Shown: positions 29,000 to 37,046 of the stretch, in pieces
Numbering within the stretch: the first letter of the stretch is position 1
How the letters are laid out: every line of letters starts with the position of its first letter
NCBI RefSeq assembly: GCF_014219065.1
Contig: NZ_JACLGO010000027.1
Span: forward strand, 1 to 60,744
Length of the DNA: 60,744 nucleotides
Origin: Halopseudomonas xiamenensis
Lineage (GTDB): Bacteria > Pseudomonadota > Gammaproteobacteria > Pseudomonadales > Pseudomonadaceae
Direction: 5' to 3'
Translations under genes and position numbers: made by a program
The notes under the pieces: model-generated
The model's database searches: none
Told to the model about the DNA's origin: nothing
Seen by the model: only the letters and a program-made list of their open reading frames with translations

Positions 29000-30023
29000 G
29001 CAGGTCGACCTTGACGCTCACCGACATGCCCGGGCGCACCTTCTGGCTCAGCGGATGATCGTTGTCGATGCGGATTTTCACCGGAATCCGCTGCACCACC
29101 TTGGTGAAGTTGCCGGTGGCATTGTCCGGTGGCAACAGGCTGAACTGCGCGCCGGAGGCGGGGAACAGGCTGTCGATGGTGCCCTGCACCGGCTGGTCGT
29201 CGAAGGCGTCGAAGAGCAGGGTGGTGCTCTGGCCCTGGCGCATGCGCTTGATCTGGGTTTCCTTGAAGTTGGCCTGCACCCACAGATCCCTGCCGGGCAC
29301 TATGGCCAGCAGATGATCGCCGGGCTGTACGTTCATGCCGATGCGCACGCTGCGCTGGCCGACCCGCCCTGGCACGGGCGCGCGGATCTCGCTGCGCGAC
29401 AGGTCCAGTTCGGCCTTGGCCACCTCGCTCTGTGCCGCCTGGATCAGGGCGGCCAGCCGGTCGATATCCGCGCCCAGGGTATCCTTGCTCAAGACCTGGG
29501 TCTGCAGCTCGGCCTCGGCGCCGCGCACCTGGGCCTTGGCCACATCCAGCTGGGCGCGAAAGTTGCTCAGTTGTTCCTCGGAGGCGTAGCCGGACTGGCG
29601 CAGCGGCAGGATGCGCTTGATATCCAGCTCGATACGGCGTTGCTCGGCCTTGCGCGCCTCGACGGCGGCGCGGGCCGCTTCGATCAGGCTGCCCTGGCGC
29701 ACCAGCTGGGCGCGGGCCTGCAGGTGTTCGGCCTCGCGGGTCGCCAGGTTGGCACGGGTCTGCGCCAGTGCGGTGCTGAAGTCCCGGTCGTCCAGGCGTA
29801 CCAGCAGATCCCCGGCTTCCACGCTCTGGTTGTCGGTGACCAGTACCTCGGTGATCTGCGCGGCGAGCTGGCTGCTGACGCGGGTGATGTCGCCGTGCAC
29901 ATAGGCGTTGTCCGTCTTTTCGTAATGCCGACCGATCAACCACCAGTGGCTGAGGAAGGCGGCGATGACCAGGGCTACCAGAAGCAGGAAAACGAACAGA
30001 CGAGTGCGGACCCGGGCCGACAT
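28992..30023 (-). CDS. HlyD-family periplasmic adaptor (EmrA-like)
   Basis: A 343-residue membrane fusion protein. One N-terminal helix (about 9-26) precedes the EmrA signature YEKTDNAYVHGDITRVSSQL, a lipoyl-like half-motif, a long coiled-coil hairpin (about 80-190), IRAPVPGRVGQRSVRIGMNV and the barrel domain with ANFKETQI. It is the first gene of the pump operon and faces a divergent LysR gene; the 102-bp gap should hold both promoters. Confidence 0.9.
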   Translation of the reverse strand: MSARVRTRLFVFLLLVALVIAAFLSHWWLIGRHYEKTDNAYVHGDITRVSSQLAAQITEVLVTDNQSVEAGDLLVRLDDRDFSTALAQTRANLATREAEHLQARAQLVRQGSLIEAARAAVEARKAEQRRIELDIKRILPLRQSGYASEEQLSNFRAQLDVAKAQVRGAEAELQTQVLSKDTLGADIDRLAALIQAAQSEVAKAELDLSRSEIRAPVPGRVGQRSVRIGMNVQPGDHLLAIVPGRDLWVQANFKETQIKRMRQGQSTTLLFDAFDDQPVQGTIDSLFPASGAQFSLLPPDNATGNFTKVVQRIPVKIRIDNDHPLSQKVRPGMSVSVKVDLRD

Positions 30024-30125
30024 GCTTTACCCCTTTTTGTATTGTATGCGCCACTCTACCACTGTTCCGCGCTGGCCCAATGGCGCTAGAATCTGGAAAC
30101 TTTGTTGCATTACAGGAACAGTGTG

Positions 30126-31055
30126 ATGGGATTGGACGACGCCCTGATATTCACCCGGGTCGTGGAGTGTCATAGTTTTACCAGTGCCGCGCTGACGTTG
30201 GGCATGCAGAAATCCACCGTCAGCCGTCGTATCGCGCAGTTGGAGGAGCGTCTTGGCGTGCGCCTGCTCAACCGCACCACGCGCAAGCTGCGCCTGACCG
30301 AGGTGGGGCAGGCCTACTACGAGCGTTGCCGGCAGATCATGCAGGAGTTCGCCGAGGCCGAGCAGGCTATCATGCAGTTGCAGCGCGAGCCTACCGGCCT
30401 GCTGCGCATCAGCTCGCCGATCGAGTTCGGCCAGCTGTTTCTCGGTGGCGTGGTGGGCGATTTCATGCGGCTGTATCCGGCGATTCAGGTCGAGGTCGAG
30501 TTGACCACCCGGGTGGTCGATCCGGTCGAGGAGGGGGTGGACATCGTCATCCACCGCGGCCGGCCGCAGGACTCGAGCCTGGTGGCGCGATCGATGATGC
30601 ACAGCCCGCGGCAGCTGTTCGCCAGTCCCGCCTATCTGGCCGAGCATGGTGTGCCGCAGCGGCCGGAAGACCTGCTGCAGCACCGCTGCATCCATACGCT
30701 GATGGATGACGGGCGCAAATGGCATTTCCTGGAGCCGGCGGTCAGCGTCGCAATCAGCCCGGTGCTGACCATCAACAACATCACCTTTGCCCGGGAGGCG
30801 GCCCTGGCCGGCGCCGGGGTGATCAATGTACCGGCGTTCATTGCCGAGCCCTTTGTCGAGCAGGGCCTGTTGAGTCGTGTGCTGGAACACTGCGTGTTGC
30901 CCTCCACCGAACTCTATGCGCTGTATCCGTCCCGGCGCTTCCAGGCGATGAAGGTGAAGGCCTTTATCGACTACATGATTGAGCAGCTGCGTGAGCGGCT
31001 GAATGTCGGGGTGGAGGAGCATGATGATCCACTGGTAAAATTGCCTTCTACCTGA
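30126..31055 (+). CDS. LysR-family transcriptional regulator
   Basis: A 309-residue LysR regulator of the CrgA/AaeR-like subgroup. The winged helix domain begins [20 protein letters not shown] with [20 protein letters not shown] as recognition region, followed by a two-lobed effector domain. The ATG at 30126 has CAGGA upstream; an earlier in-frame codon at 30102 lacks one. Divergence from the EmrAB-type operon suggests that it regulates the pump. gltX follows 43 bp downstream. Confidence 0.88.
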   Translation: MGLDDALIFTRVVECHSFTSAALTLGMQKSTVSRRIAQLEERLGVRLLNRTTRKLRLTEVGQAYYERCRQIMQEFAEAEQAIMQLQREPTGLLRISSPIEFGQLFLGGVVGDFMRLYPAIQVEVELTTRVVDPVEEGVDIVIHRGRPQDSSLVARSMMHSPRQLFASPAYLAEHGVPQRPEDLLQHRCIHTLMDDGRKWHFLEPAVSVAISPVLTINNITFAREAALAGAGVINVPAFIAEPFVEQGLLSRVLEHCVLPSTELYALYPSRRFQAMKVKAFIDYMIEQLRERLNVGVEEHDDPLVKLPST

Positions 31056-31098
31056 GCTACTTACTGGCCCGCTGGGGCCGCTGTTATCGAGATATTCC

Positions 31099-32586
31099 AT
31101 GACCGTGCGTACCCGTATTGCTCCGTCCCCCACCGGAGATCCCCATGTAGGCACCGCCTATATTGCCCTGTTCAACCAGTGCTTCGCCCGCCAGCATGGC
31201 GGCAAGTTCATTCTGCGCATCGAGGATACCGATCAGGTGCGCTCCAGTGCCGAATCGGAACAGCAGATCCTCGACTCGCTTCGCTGGCTGGGGCTGGACT
31301 GGGACGAGGGCCCGGATGTCGGCGGCCCCCATGGCCCCTATCGGCAGAGCGAGCGCAGCGCGATCTACCATGAGCACAGCGAACAGCTGATCGCCAAGGG
31401 CCATGCGTTCCGCTGCTTCTGCAGCGCCGAGCGCCTGGACCAACTGCGTGCCGAGCAGATGGCCAACAAGCAGACACCCGGCTATGACGGTCACTGCCTG
31501 CATCTGAGCGAGGCGGAAGTGACCCAGCGCGTTGCCGCTGGTGAACCCCATGTGGTGCGCATGAAGGTGCCTGATGTCGGCGTGTGCAAGGTGCAGGACA
31601 TGCTGCGCGGCGAGATCGAGATCCCCTGGGAGCAGGTCGACATGCAGGTGCTGATGAAAGCCGATGGCCTGCCTACCTACCACCTGGCCAACGTGGTGGA
31701 TGACCACCTGATGCAGATCACCCATGTGCTGCGCGGCGAGGAGTGGATCAACTCGGCGCCCAAGCACATCCTGCTGTACCGCTACTTCGGCTGGGACATG
31801 CCGCAGCTGTGCCATATGCCGCTGCTGCGCAACCCGGACAAGAGCAAGCTGTCCAAGCGCAAGAACCCGACCAGTATCATCTTCTACCAGCGCATGGGCT
31901 ACCTGCCGCAGGCGCTGCTCAACTACCTGGGGCGCATGGGCTGGTCGATGCCGGACGAGCGCGAGAAGTTTTCCCTGGCCGAGATGGTCGAGCACTTCGA
32001 TATCCAGCGCGTGTCCCTGGGGGGGCCGATTTTCGATGTGGAAAAACTCGCCTGGCTGAACGGGCAGTGGATTCGTGACCTGCCGGAGCAAGCCTTTGTC
32101 GACGCGGTGCAGCAATGGGCACTCAACAGCAACTACCTGCGACCGCTGGTGCCACTGGTGCAGAGCCGGGTGGAAACCTTCAGCGAACTGGTACCGCTGG
32201 CCGGGTTCTTCCTGACCGGCCGGGTCCACCTGGACGTGGCCCAGTTTGCGCACAAGAAGCTGTCCCAGGACGAGGTGCGCCAGGTATTGCAGCTGCTGCT
32301 GTGGAAGCTGGAAGCGCTGCGCCAGTGGGACAAGGATGGCATCACCGCCAACATCCAGCAGGTGGCCGAAGGCATGCAGCTCAAGCTGCGCGACCTGATG
32401 CCGCTGTTGTTCGTGGCCATCACCGGCCAGGCCAGTTCGGTCTCGGTACTCGACGCCATGGCGCACCTGGGGCCGGACCTGACCCGCTTCCGTCTGCGCC
32501 AGGCCCTGGAATTGCTGGGCGGGGCGTCGAAGAAGGAGGTCAAGGCCTGGGAAAAGCTGCTGGCCGATTTTGCCAGCGCCCAGTAA
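31099..32586 (+). CDS. gltX: Glutamyl-tRNA synthetase
   Basis: Charges tRNA-Glu with glutamate. The 495-residue class I synthetase has the HIGH-type motif in [13 protein letters not shown] (residues 9-21), [11 protein letters not shown], and the KMSKS-type loop KLSKR (250-254). Full length for the family. It lies directly upstream of a tRNA-Ala/Glu/Ala cluster, so enzyme and cognate tRNA genes are neighbours, as in other Pseudomonas genomes. The tRNA cluster has its own promoter. Confidence 0.97.
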   Translation: MTVRTRIAPSPTGDPHVGTAYIALFNQCFARQHGGKFILRIEDTDQVRSSAESEQQILDSLRWLGLDWDEGPDVGGPHGPYRQSERSAIYHEHSEQLIAKGHAFRCFCSAERLDQLRAEQMANKQTPGYDGHCLHLSEAEVTQRVAAGEPHVVRMKVPDVGVCKVQDMLRGEIEIPWEQVDMQVLMKADGLPTYHLANVVDDHLMQITHVLRGEEWINSAPKHILLYRYFGWDMPQLCHMPLLRNPDKSKLSKRKNPTSIIFYQRMGYLPQALLNYLGRMGWSMPDEREKFSLAEMVEHFDIQRVSLGGPIFDVEKLAWLNGQWIRDLPEQAFVDAVQQWALNSNYLRPLVPLVQSRVETFSELVPLAGFFLTGRVHLDVAQFAHKKLSQDEVRQVLQLLLWKLEALRQWDKDGITANIQQVAEGMQLKLRDLMPLLFVAITGQASSVSVLDAMAHLGPDLTRFRLRQALELLGGASKKEVKAWEKLLADFASAQ

Positions 32587-32621
32587 TTTGCCCTTAAGTT
32601 GCTGTTTTACGTAATTTTCTG

Positions 32622-32650
32622 TTGACAGCTTCGGGCCATGGACCTAATAT
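32622..32650 (+). promoter_or_regulatory. Sigma-70 promoter of the tRNA-Ala/Glu/Ala cluster
   Basis: TTGACA (32622-32627) and TAATAT (32645-32650) are 17 bp apart, near consensus, followed by a GC-rich discriminator GCGCCCC. tRNA-Ala begins 18 bp later. This is the layout of a growth-rate-regulated stable-RNA promoter. Confidence 0.85.
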
Positions 32651-32668
32651 GCGCCCCGTCCAGAAGAC

Positions 32669-32744
32669 GGGGCTATAGCTCAGCTGGGAGAGCGCCTGCA
32701 TGGCATGCAGGAGGTCTGCGGTTCGATCCCGCATAGCTCCACCA
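32669..32744 (+). tRNA. tRNA-Ala (GGC), first copy
   Basis: 76 nt with encoded CCA. Acceptor GGGGCTA pairs with TAGCTCC, including one G-U pair. The anticodon loop ATGGCAT carries GGC. It differs from the copy at 32965 by a paired change in the outermost T-stem base pair (T:A here, A:T there). Confidence 0.97.
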
Positions 32745-32849
32745 ATTTTTTGGTCATCGCTTGTCGGTGACCTGTTTTACACTAGCCGATATGCTTTACT
32801 GCATATCAGGTGATGAAACGATACCAGCATCGTTTCGAGAAGGGTTTGC

Positions 32850-32925
32850 GTCCCCTTCGTCTAGTGGCCTAGGACACCGCCCTTTCACGGCGGTAACAGG
32901 GGTTCGAGTCCCCTAGGGGACGCCA
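32850..32925 (+). tRNA. tRNA-Glu (TTC)
   Basis: 76 nt with encoded CCA, anticodon TTC in loop CTTTCAC. Identical to the minus-strand copy at 20805-20880. The preceding 105-bp spacer holds a small hairpin (GGTCA with TGACC) but no further gene was recognised. Confidence 0.97.
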
Positions 32926-32964
32926 TTCTTTACCGGCACTTCGGTGTCGGGGTCGCAAGACCAC

Positions 32965-33040
32965 GGGGCTATAGCTCAGCTGGGAGAGCGCCTGCATGGC
33001 ATGCAGGAGGTCAGCGGTTCGATCCCGCTTAGCTCCACCA
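32965..33040 (+). tRNA. tRNA-Ala (GGC), second copy
   Basis: 76 nt with encoded CCA and anticodon GGC. Same acceptor, D and anticodon arms as the copy at 32669; the T-stem differs by a compensatory base-pair swap. A terminator follows 5 bp later, ending the cluster. Confidence 0.97.
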
Positions 33041-33045
33041 TTTCC

Positions 33046-33077
33046 AAGGGCCGACACTTGTTGTCGGCCCTTTTTTT
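33046..33077 (+). terminator. Rho-independent terminator of the tRNA cluster
   Basis: AAGGGCCGACA pairs with TGTCGGCCCTT across a short CTTGT loop, followed by a run of T residues. It ends the tRNA-Ala/Glu/Ala transcript just before the convergent TetR gene. Confidence 0.93.
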
Positions 33078-33095
33078 ATCCGCAATTCCCCGGTA

Positions 33096-33665
33096 TCAGT
33101 CACTCACCATGTGCAGATGCCCAAGCACGGATTCGACCAGCGCTCCAAGCTGGTCCGGCTTCATCAACTCCTCTGGAAGCAACCGGTCGATCAGCAGCTG
33201 GGACAACCCATGGACCAGGGCCCAGGCGGCGAGTGTGCCGCTCTGCTCCTGATCGGTAGTGGCAGTCTGGCTCCGCAGCAGCCCGAAAGCAGCACCGGCT
33301 GCATCAGCCAACAGCCCGGGCTTTTTCCGGTCCAGTTCGGGGCTGAACATCAGCTTGTAAAGCGACGGATTGCCAATGGCAAAGCTGATATAGGCCTGCC
33401 CCATCTCCATGAGGGTGCCATCCTTTCCCTCTTCTGCGCGCAGGCGCCTGGCCAGCTCGTTAAAGCCGTCTGCCGCCAACGCCATCAATAACGTCTCCCG
33501 GTTGTCGAAGTGCCGGTAGGGCGCGGCATGGGACACTCCGACGCGACGCGCCAGCTCGCGCAGACTCACGGCGCTTGCACCATTCTGTTCAAGGGCTTCC
33601 CGGGCTGCGTTCAATAGCGCCCCGCGCAGGTCGCCATGGTGGTAATCAGATTCTTTGGTTTTCAA
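33096..33665 (-). CDS. TetR-family transcriptional regulator (WHG-domain type)
   Basis: A 189-residue TetR regulator. The helix-turn-helix lies at about residues 30-55 (SLRELARRVGVSHAAPYRHF), with the HHGDLRGALLNAA start typical of the TetR_C_33/WHG subgroup. The C-terminal ligand domain has KLMFSPEL. It diverges from the DoxX-like and carotenoid oxygenase genes and probably represses them; two direct repeats lie between the two start codons. Ligand unknown. Confidence 0.88.
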   Translation of the reverse strand: MKTKESDYHHGDLRGALLNAAREALEQNGASAVSLRELARRVGVSHAAPYRHFDNRETLLMALAADGFNELARRLRAEEGKDGTLMEMGQAYISFAIGNPSLYKLMFSPELDRKKPGLLADAAGAAFGLLRSQTATTDQEQSGTLAAWALVHGLSQLLIDRLLPEELMKPDQLGALVESVLGHLHMVSD

Positions 33666-33709
33666 TGTTGACGGTGCCTACTTTGAGGTTCAATGTTTAT
33701 GGTGTCTAC
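33662..33709. promoter_or_regulatory. Direct-repeat operator candidate between tetR and doxX
   Basis: Two related 20-bp sequences, 33662-33681 and 33690-33709, share TCAATGTT, GGTG and CTAC at the same places and are spaced 28 bp apart. They occupy the whole divergent promoter gap. Such repeats often are binding sites for the adjacent TetR protein. No perfect palindrome is visible, so the assignment is tentative. Confidence 0.45.
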
Positions 33710-33725
33710 ATTACCGGAGGCGGCC

Positions 33726-34244
33726 ATGATTTTCTTCCTTTCTTTACTCGTTCTCACTGGACTCGCCTGGCTGGCTGGCCGTATGGGCGTGACCTCTCTG
33801 CGTGAAGGGCGCGCGTGCATGAGAGTGGCGCTAACAGTGGCATTGGTGTTTTTTGGCGCAGACCATCTGCTCACCCCGCAGCGCTACCTGCCCATGATTG
33901 AAAGCTGGATGCCCTGGGCAAGTACCGTTGTGGCGCTGACCGGCATCTGCGAAATCGCCGGCGGTTTGGGGTTGTTGGTGCCCAGGCTACGGCGACTGGC
34001 GGGTGCGCTGCTGGCGGTGTACTTCATTGCGGTGTTCCCGGCCAATGTGCATAACGCCTTGCAGGGTTTGAGCGTGGACGGCTTGCCTGTCAGCGCGTGG
34101 TACTACTGGGTACGGCTTGGATTTCAGCCATTGGCAGTCTGGTGGGCGTTATTCAGCGCAGGTCTAGTGCGCAGGCCCTTCACTGGCGGGTCGGATATCA
34201 GCTTGCGCCCGGCACGCATGCATGGGAGACACGATAATGGTTAA
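33726..34244 (+). CDS. DoxX-like membrane protein
   Basis: A 172-residue membrane protein with about four to five helices and the motif FFGADHLLTPQRYLPMIESW followed by GICEIAGGLGLLVP, characteristic of the DoxX/DoxD-like superfamily. The ATG at 33726 has GGAGG five bases upstream; an upstream in-frame start at 33693 lies in the operator repeats and has no site. It overlaps the carotenoid oxygenase gene by 8 bp. Function unknown; DoxX-like proteins are linked to redox or lipid processes. Confidence 0.8.
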   Translation: MIFFLSLLVLTGLAWLAGRMGVTSLREGRACMRVALTVALVFFGADHLLTPQRYLPMIESWMPWASTVVALTGICEIAGGLGLLVPRLRRLAGALLAVYFIAVFPANVHNALQGLSVDGLPVSAWYYWVRLGFQPLAVWWALFSAGLVRRPFTGGSDISLRPARMHGRHDNG

Positions 34245-35649
34245 TAACGGAAGTGCGCTTGGATTCACAACTCTGGGTCAGGAGTTGACGGAAGTCGAAC
34301 TGCATCAGCGCGGCCAGGTGCCTGAGTGGCTTGAGGGTGACCTGTTGCGTACCGGGCCGGCACAGTTTGAGGTAGGCAAAGCGTCTTATCAGCACTGGTT
34401 CGACGGTCTTGCGATGCTGTACCGGTTCCATTTTCAGCAAGGGCGTGTGGTCTACTCCAATCGCTATTTGCAAAGCGATGCCTACTTGAAGGCTAAAGCC
34501 GCCGGAGCACCCAGCAGTCCTGAGTTCGCCACCAACCCGCTGCCGACTCTGCTACAGAGATTGCGGCTCGTCGCGCGAGCGGGTTCAGGCAACAACGCCA
34601 ACGTCAACACCAGCAGGATCGGCACCCACACTGTGGCATTAACGGAGACACCCCAGCCAGTGGCCTTCGATCCGGCCAGCCTGGCCACCCTGGACAGCCG
34701 CACGCTGCTGCCATCGCTACCGGGGCAGGTCACCACGGCCCATCCGCACTTTGATGCGCGTCGCCAGTGCCAGTACAACTACCTGTTGGAGTTCGGGCGG
34801 GTAAGCAAGTACCGCCTCTACCGCATTGATGCCGGCACAACACAAGCGCAACTGGTGGCCACGCTCGACACGCAGCGCCCGGCCTACATGCACTCATTCG
34901 GTATGAGTGAGCGTTATCTGGTGCTGACCGAGTTCCCGCTGGTCACCAACCCCTTGCGCTTCCTGCTCGGGAATCGGCCGTTTATCCAAAATTACCGCTG
35001 GGAGCCAGAGCGGGGCACCCTGTTCCATGTGATCGACAAGGACACTGGTCAGATCATGAAAACCGCCCGGGCAGAACCGTTCTTTGCATTTCACCACGTC
35101 AATGCCTTCGAACGGGACGGGAAGCTCTGCGTAGATATCATCGCCTTTCCCGATCCTTCGGTGATCGACGAGCTATATCTGGAGCACCTCAGATCCGAGG
35201 CACCCACGAAGGCAGCGGGAAAGCTAACCCGCTTCACCGTTGACCTGGATGGCGATGACGCGGTGGTATCACAAACACTGGCGGACGCCGCACTGGAGTT
35301 GCCCCGCTTTGATTACCGTCGCCGTGCAGGACAACCTTACCGCTACGTGTACGCAGCGGGGACAAGCCCCAAAGCGGCATTCATGGATACGTTGATTCGG
35401 ATTGACCTCGAGACAGGGAAGGAGACAGCCTGGCATGAGGCGAGCTGCTACCCAGGCGAGCCGGTATTCGTACCCAGGCCCGAAGCCCAGGGCGAAGACG
35501 ACGGCGTCATTCTGTCCGTGGTGCTGGACGCCAAGGTCGGTCGATCATTTCTTATCGTTCTGGACGCGGCAAATTGGAGTGAGCAGGCACGGCTCGAGGT
35601 GCCACATCCGGTGCCGTTCGGTTTCCATGGCAACTTCTTTAAGGGCTAA
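34237..35649 (+). CDS. Carotenoid oxygenase-family protein
   Basis: A 470-residue member of the carotenoid cleavage dioxygenase/RPE65/lignostilbene dioxygenase superfamily. Its beta-propeller holds a non-haem iron with four histidines; candidates are in TTAHPHFDA, AYMHSFGMSE, FAFHHVNAF and the C-terminal VPFGFHGNFF. The N-terminal EWLEGDLLRTGPAQFEVG and HWFDGLAMLYRF are typical. The ATG at 34237 has GGGAG seven bases upstream. It overlaps the DoxX-like gene and should be under the TetR regulator. No carotenoid or retinal synthesis gene is in the window, so stilbene-type or apocarotenoid substrates are equally possible. Confidence 0.88.
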   Translation: MVNNGSALGFTTLGQELTEVELHQRGQVPEWLEGDLLRTGPAQFEVGKASYQHWFDGLAMLYRFHFQQGRVVYSNRYLQSDAYLKAKAAGAPSSPEFATNPLPTLLQRLRLVARAGSGNNANVNTSRIGTHTVALTETPQPVAFDPASLATLDSRTLLPSLPGQVTTAHPHFDARRQCQYNYLLEFGRVSKYRLYRIDAGTTQAQLVATLDTQRPAYMHSFGMSERYLVLTEFPLVTNPLRFLLGNRPFIQNYRWEPERGTLFHVIDKDTGQIMKTARAEPFFAFHHVNAFERDGKLCVDIIAFPDPSVIDELYLEHLRSEAPTKAAGKLTRFTVDLDGDDAVVSQTLADAALELPRFDYRRRAGQPYRYVYAAGTSPKAAFMDTLIRIDLETGKETAWHEASCYPGEPVFVPRPEAQGEDDGVILSVVLDAKVGRSFLIVLDAANWSEQARLEVPHPVPFGFHGNFFKG

Positions 35650-35713
35650 GACCTTGTTGAAAAAATCGGACAGATTTATCTAATGATTGGGTACTCCACC
35701 GCCACGGCCGGGA

Positions 35714-36835
35714 CTATTGCAGCGGCCGCAGCCGGGCGACCAGCTCTCCCTGGCGGTTGATGCCCATCTTTTCGTAGATGCTCTTGATCTGGCTGCGAAT
35801 GGTTGCCACCGACACTTCTCGTGCCTCGGCGATGGTTTCGGGCTTCTGCCCATTGGCCAGTTGCATGGCGATCTGTGCTTCGGCATCGGTCAGCAGGAAG
35901 GCCGCCTTCAGCGCGGCAATCAGCTGCTGGTCGTCCCGCTTGGCGCCACGCGCCAGTACCAGTGCCCTGGGGGTGAAGCTGAAGGTGAAGGGTCTGGCCG
36001 GCAGCGAAATCACATCAACGATGATGGTGTCGGGTGTCTTGTCGCCCCGCAGCGAACGAATGAACAGGCTCTTCATCAAGGGTGGGCCTGGGCGCCGCAG
36101 ACCGGCAATCGCCGCTCGGATGGTTTGGTCCAGCGCCAGGCTGTCCTGGGGCAGTTCGGCTGCCAGGCAGTTGAGTTGCAGCTTGAGAAAGCGTCCGCTG
36201 CTGAGCAGGTCCTCGGCCTGGGGTGTCATGGCCATTACCTGTCCCACATGGTCACAGGCGAATGCCGCCAGAGACATGGCCTCCATGGCGCCGGTAAGCA
36301 GGTTGGCGATATTGCCTTCGAGCAGCATCTGGGTACGCACCGCGCTGCGCACATGGGGGGCCAGGGAGGCGAAAACCTGCTTCTGCTCGTTGGTGATATG
36401 CCCGTCCCTGCTGCTGCGTGATACCGCCAGCCCGATCAGGGAGTCCGTTCCAGCGATCAAGGTGCTCAAGCAGCAGTAGGGAACGTCCCAGTGTCTGCTC
36501 CACTTGTAATGCTCGTTGGTTTTGATCTGCTCTGGCGTAATGAAATCCGCCTCGGCTATTACTCGCCCCGTCCCGGCCGCCATGCCAGCGCGCACCCGTG
36601 GATTCAGTTCGGGACTGGAGAAGCCCAGTTCATCGAACTCGGTGGCTATCTCGGGATTTATGGTCCAGGTGTTGAAAGGTGTAGTGATACTGGTTCCGAT
36701 GCCGATCAACTGGCCACCTTCCGAACCTGTGGCCTGGGCGAACAGCTCAAGGGCCTGATACCAGCCATCCCCATTCAATGCTGCGTCGGTAAAGCTATCG
36801 GCAACCCGAACCCACTGATCATCCGCGTCGAGCAT
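35714..36835 (-). CDS. LuxR-type (FixJ/NarL HTH) transcriptional regulator
   Basis: A 373-residue regulator. The C-terminal LuxR-type helix-turn-helix (about 308-370) contains LTDAEAQIAMQLANGQKPETI and VSVATIRSQIKSIYEKMGI. The N-terminal 200 residues look like a GAF/PAS-type sensor without a recognisable autoinducer or receiver domain. It is divergent from the selenoprotein operon across a 211-bp gap, so it is a candidate regulator of that operon. Its signal is unknown. Confidence 0.85.
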   Translation of the reverse strand: MLDADDQWVRVADSFTDAALNGDGWYQALELFAQATGSEGGQLIGIGTSITTPFNTWTINPEIATEFDELGFSSPELNPRVRAGMAAGTGRVIAEADFITPEQIKTNEHYKWSRHWDVPYCCLSTLIAGTDSLIGLAVSRSSRDGHITNEQKQVFASLAPHVRSAVRTQMLLEGNIANLLTGAMEAMSLAAFACDHVGQVMAMTPQAEDLLSSGRFLKLQLNCLAAELPQDSLALDQTIRAAIAGLRRPGPPLMKSLFIRSLRGDKTPDTIIVDVISLPARPFTFSFTPRALVLARGAKRDDQQLIAALKAAFLLTDAEAQIAMQLANGQKPETIAEAREVSVATIRSQIKSIYEKMGINRQGELVARLRPLQ

Positions 36836-36977
36836 TCTTGTTTTTCTCGGTCAAGCCCAGTCGGCAGGCCTGTAGCGGGCCTGACTGTTTCGGTCACGAT
36901 AATGCCTCGATAATGGCCTTTGGGAAAGAGGCGGGGAATGTTCCATCAATCATCTCGCCTATGATGCCAGTCCAGGT

Positions 36978-37006
36978 TCGACAACCCGTGTCGGCCTGCT
37001 TATGCT
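36978..37006 (+). promoter_or_regulatory. Possible promoter of the selenoprotein operon
   Basis: TCGACA (36978-36983) and TATGCT (37001-37006) are 17 bp apart and 40 bp upstream of the thioredoxin-like gene. The boxes match sigma-70 consensus only in part, which would fit a promoter needing an activator such as the divergent LuxR-type protein. Confidence 0.35.
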
Positions 37007-37046
37007 GTTCTCTCGATAACCCATAAGACCCGCAAAAGGGCTGCCG

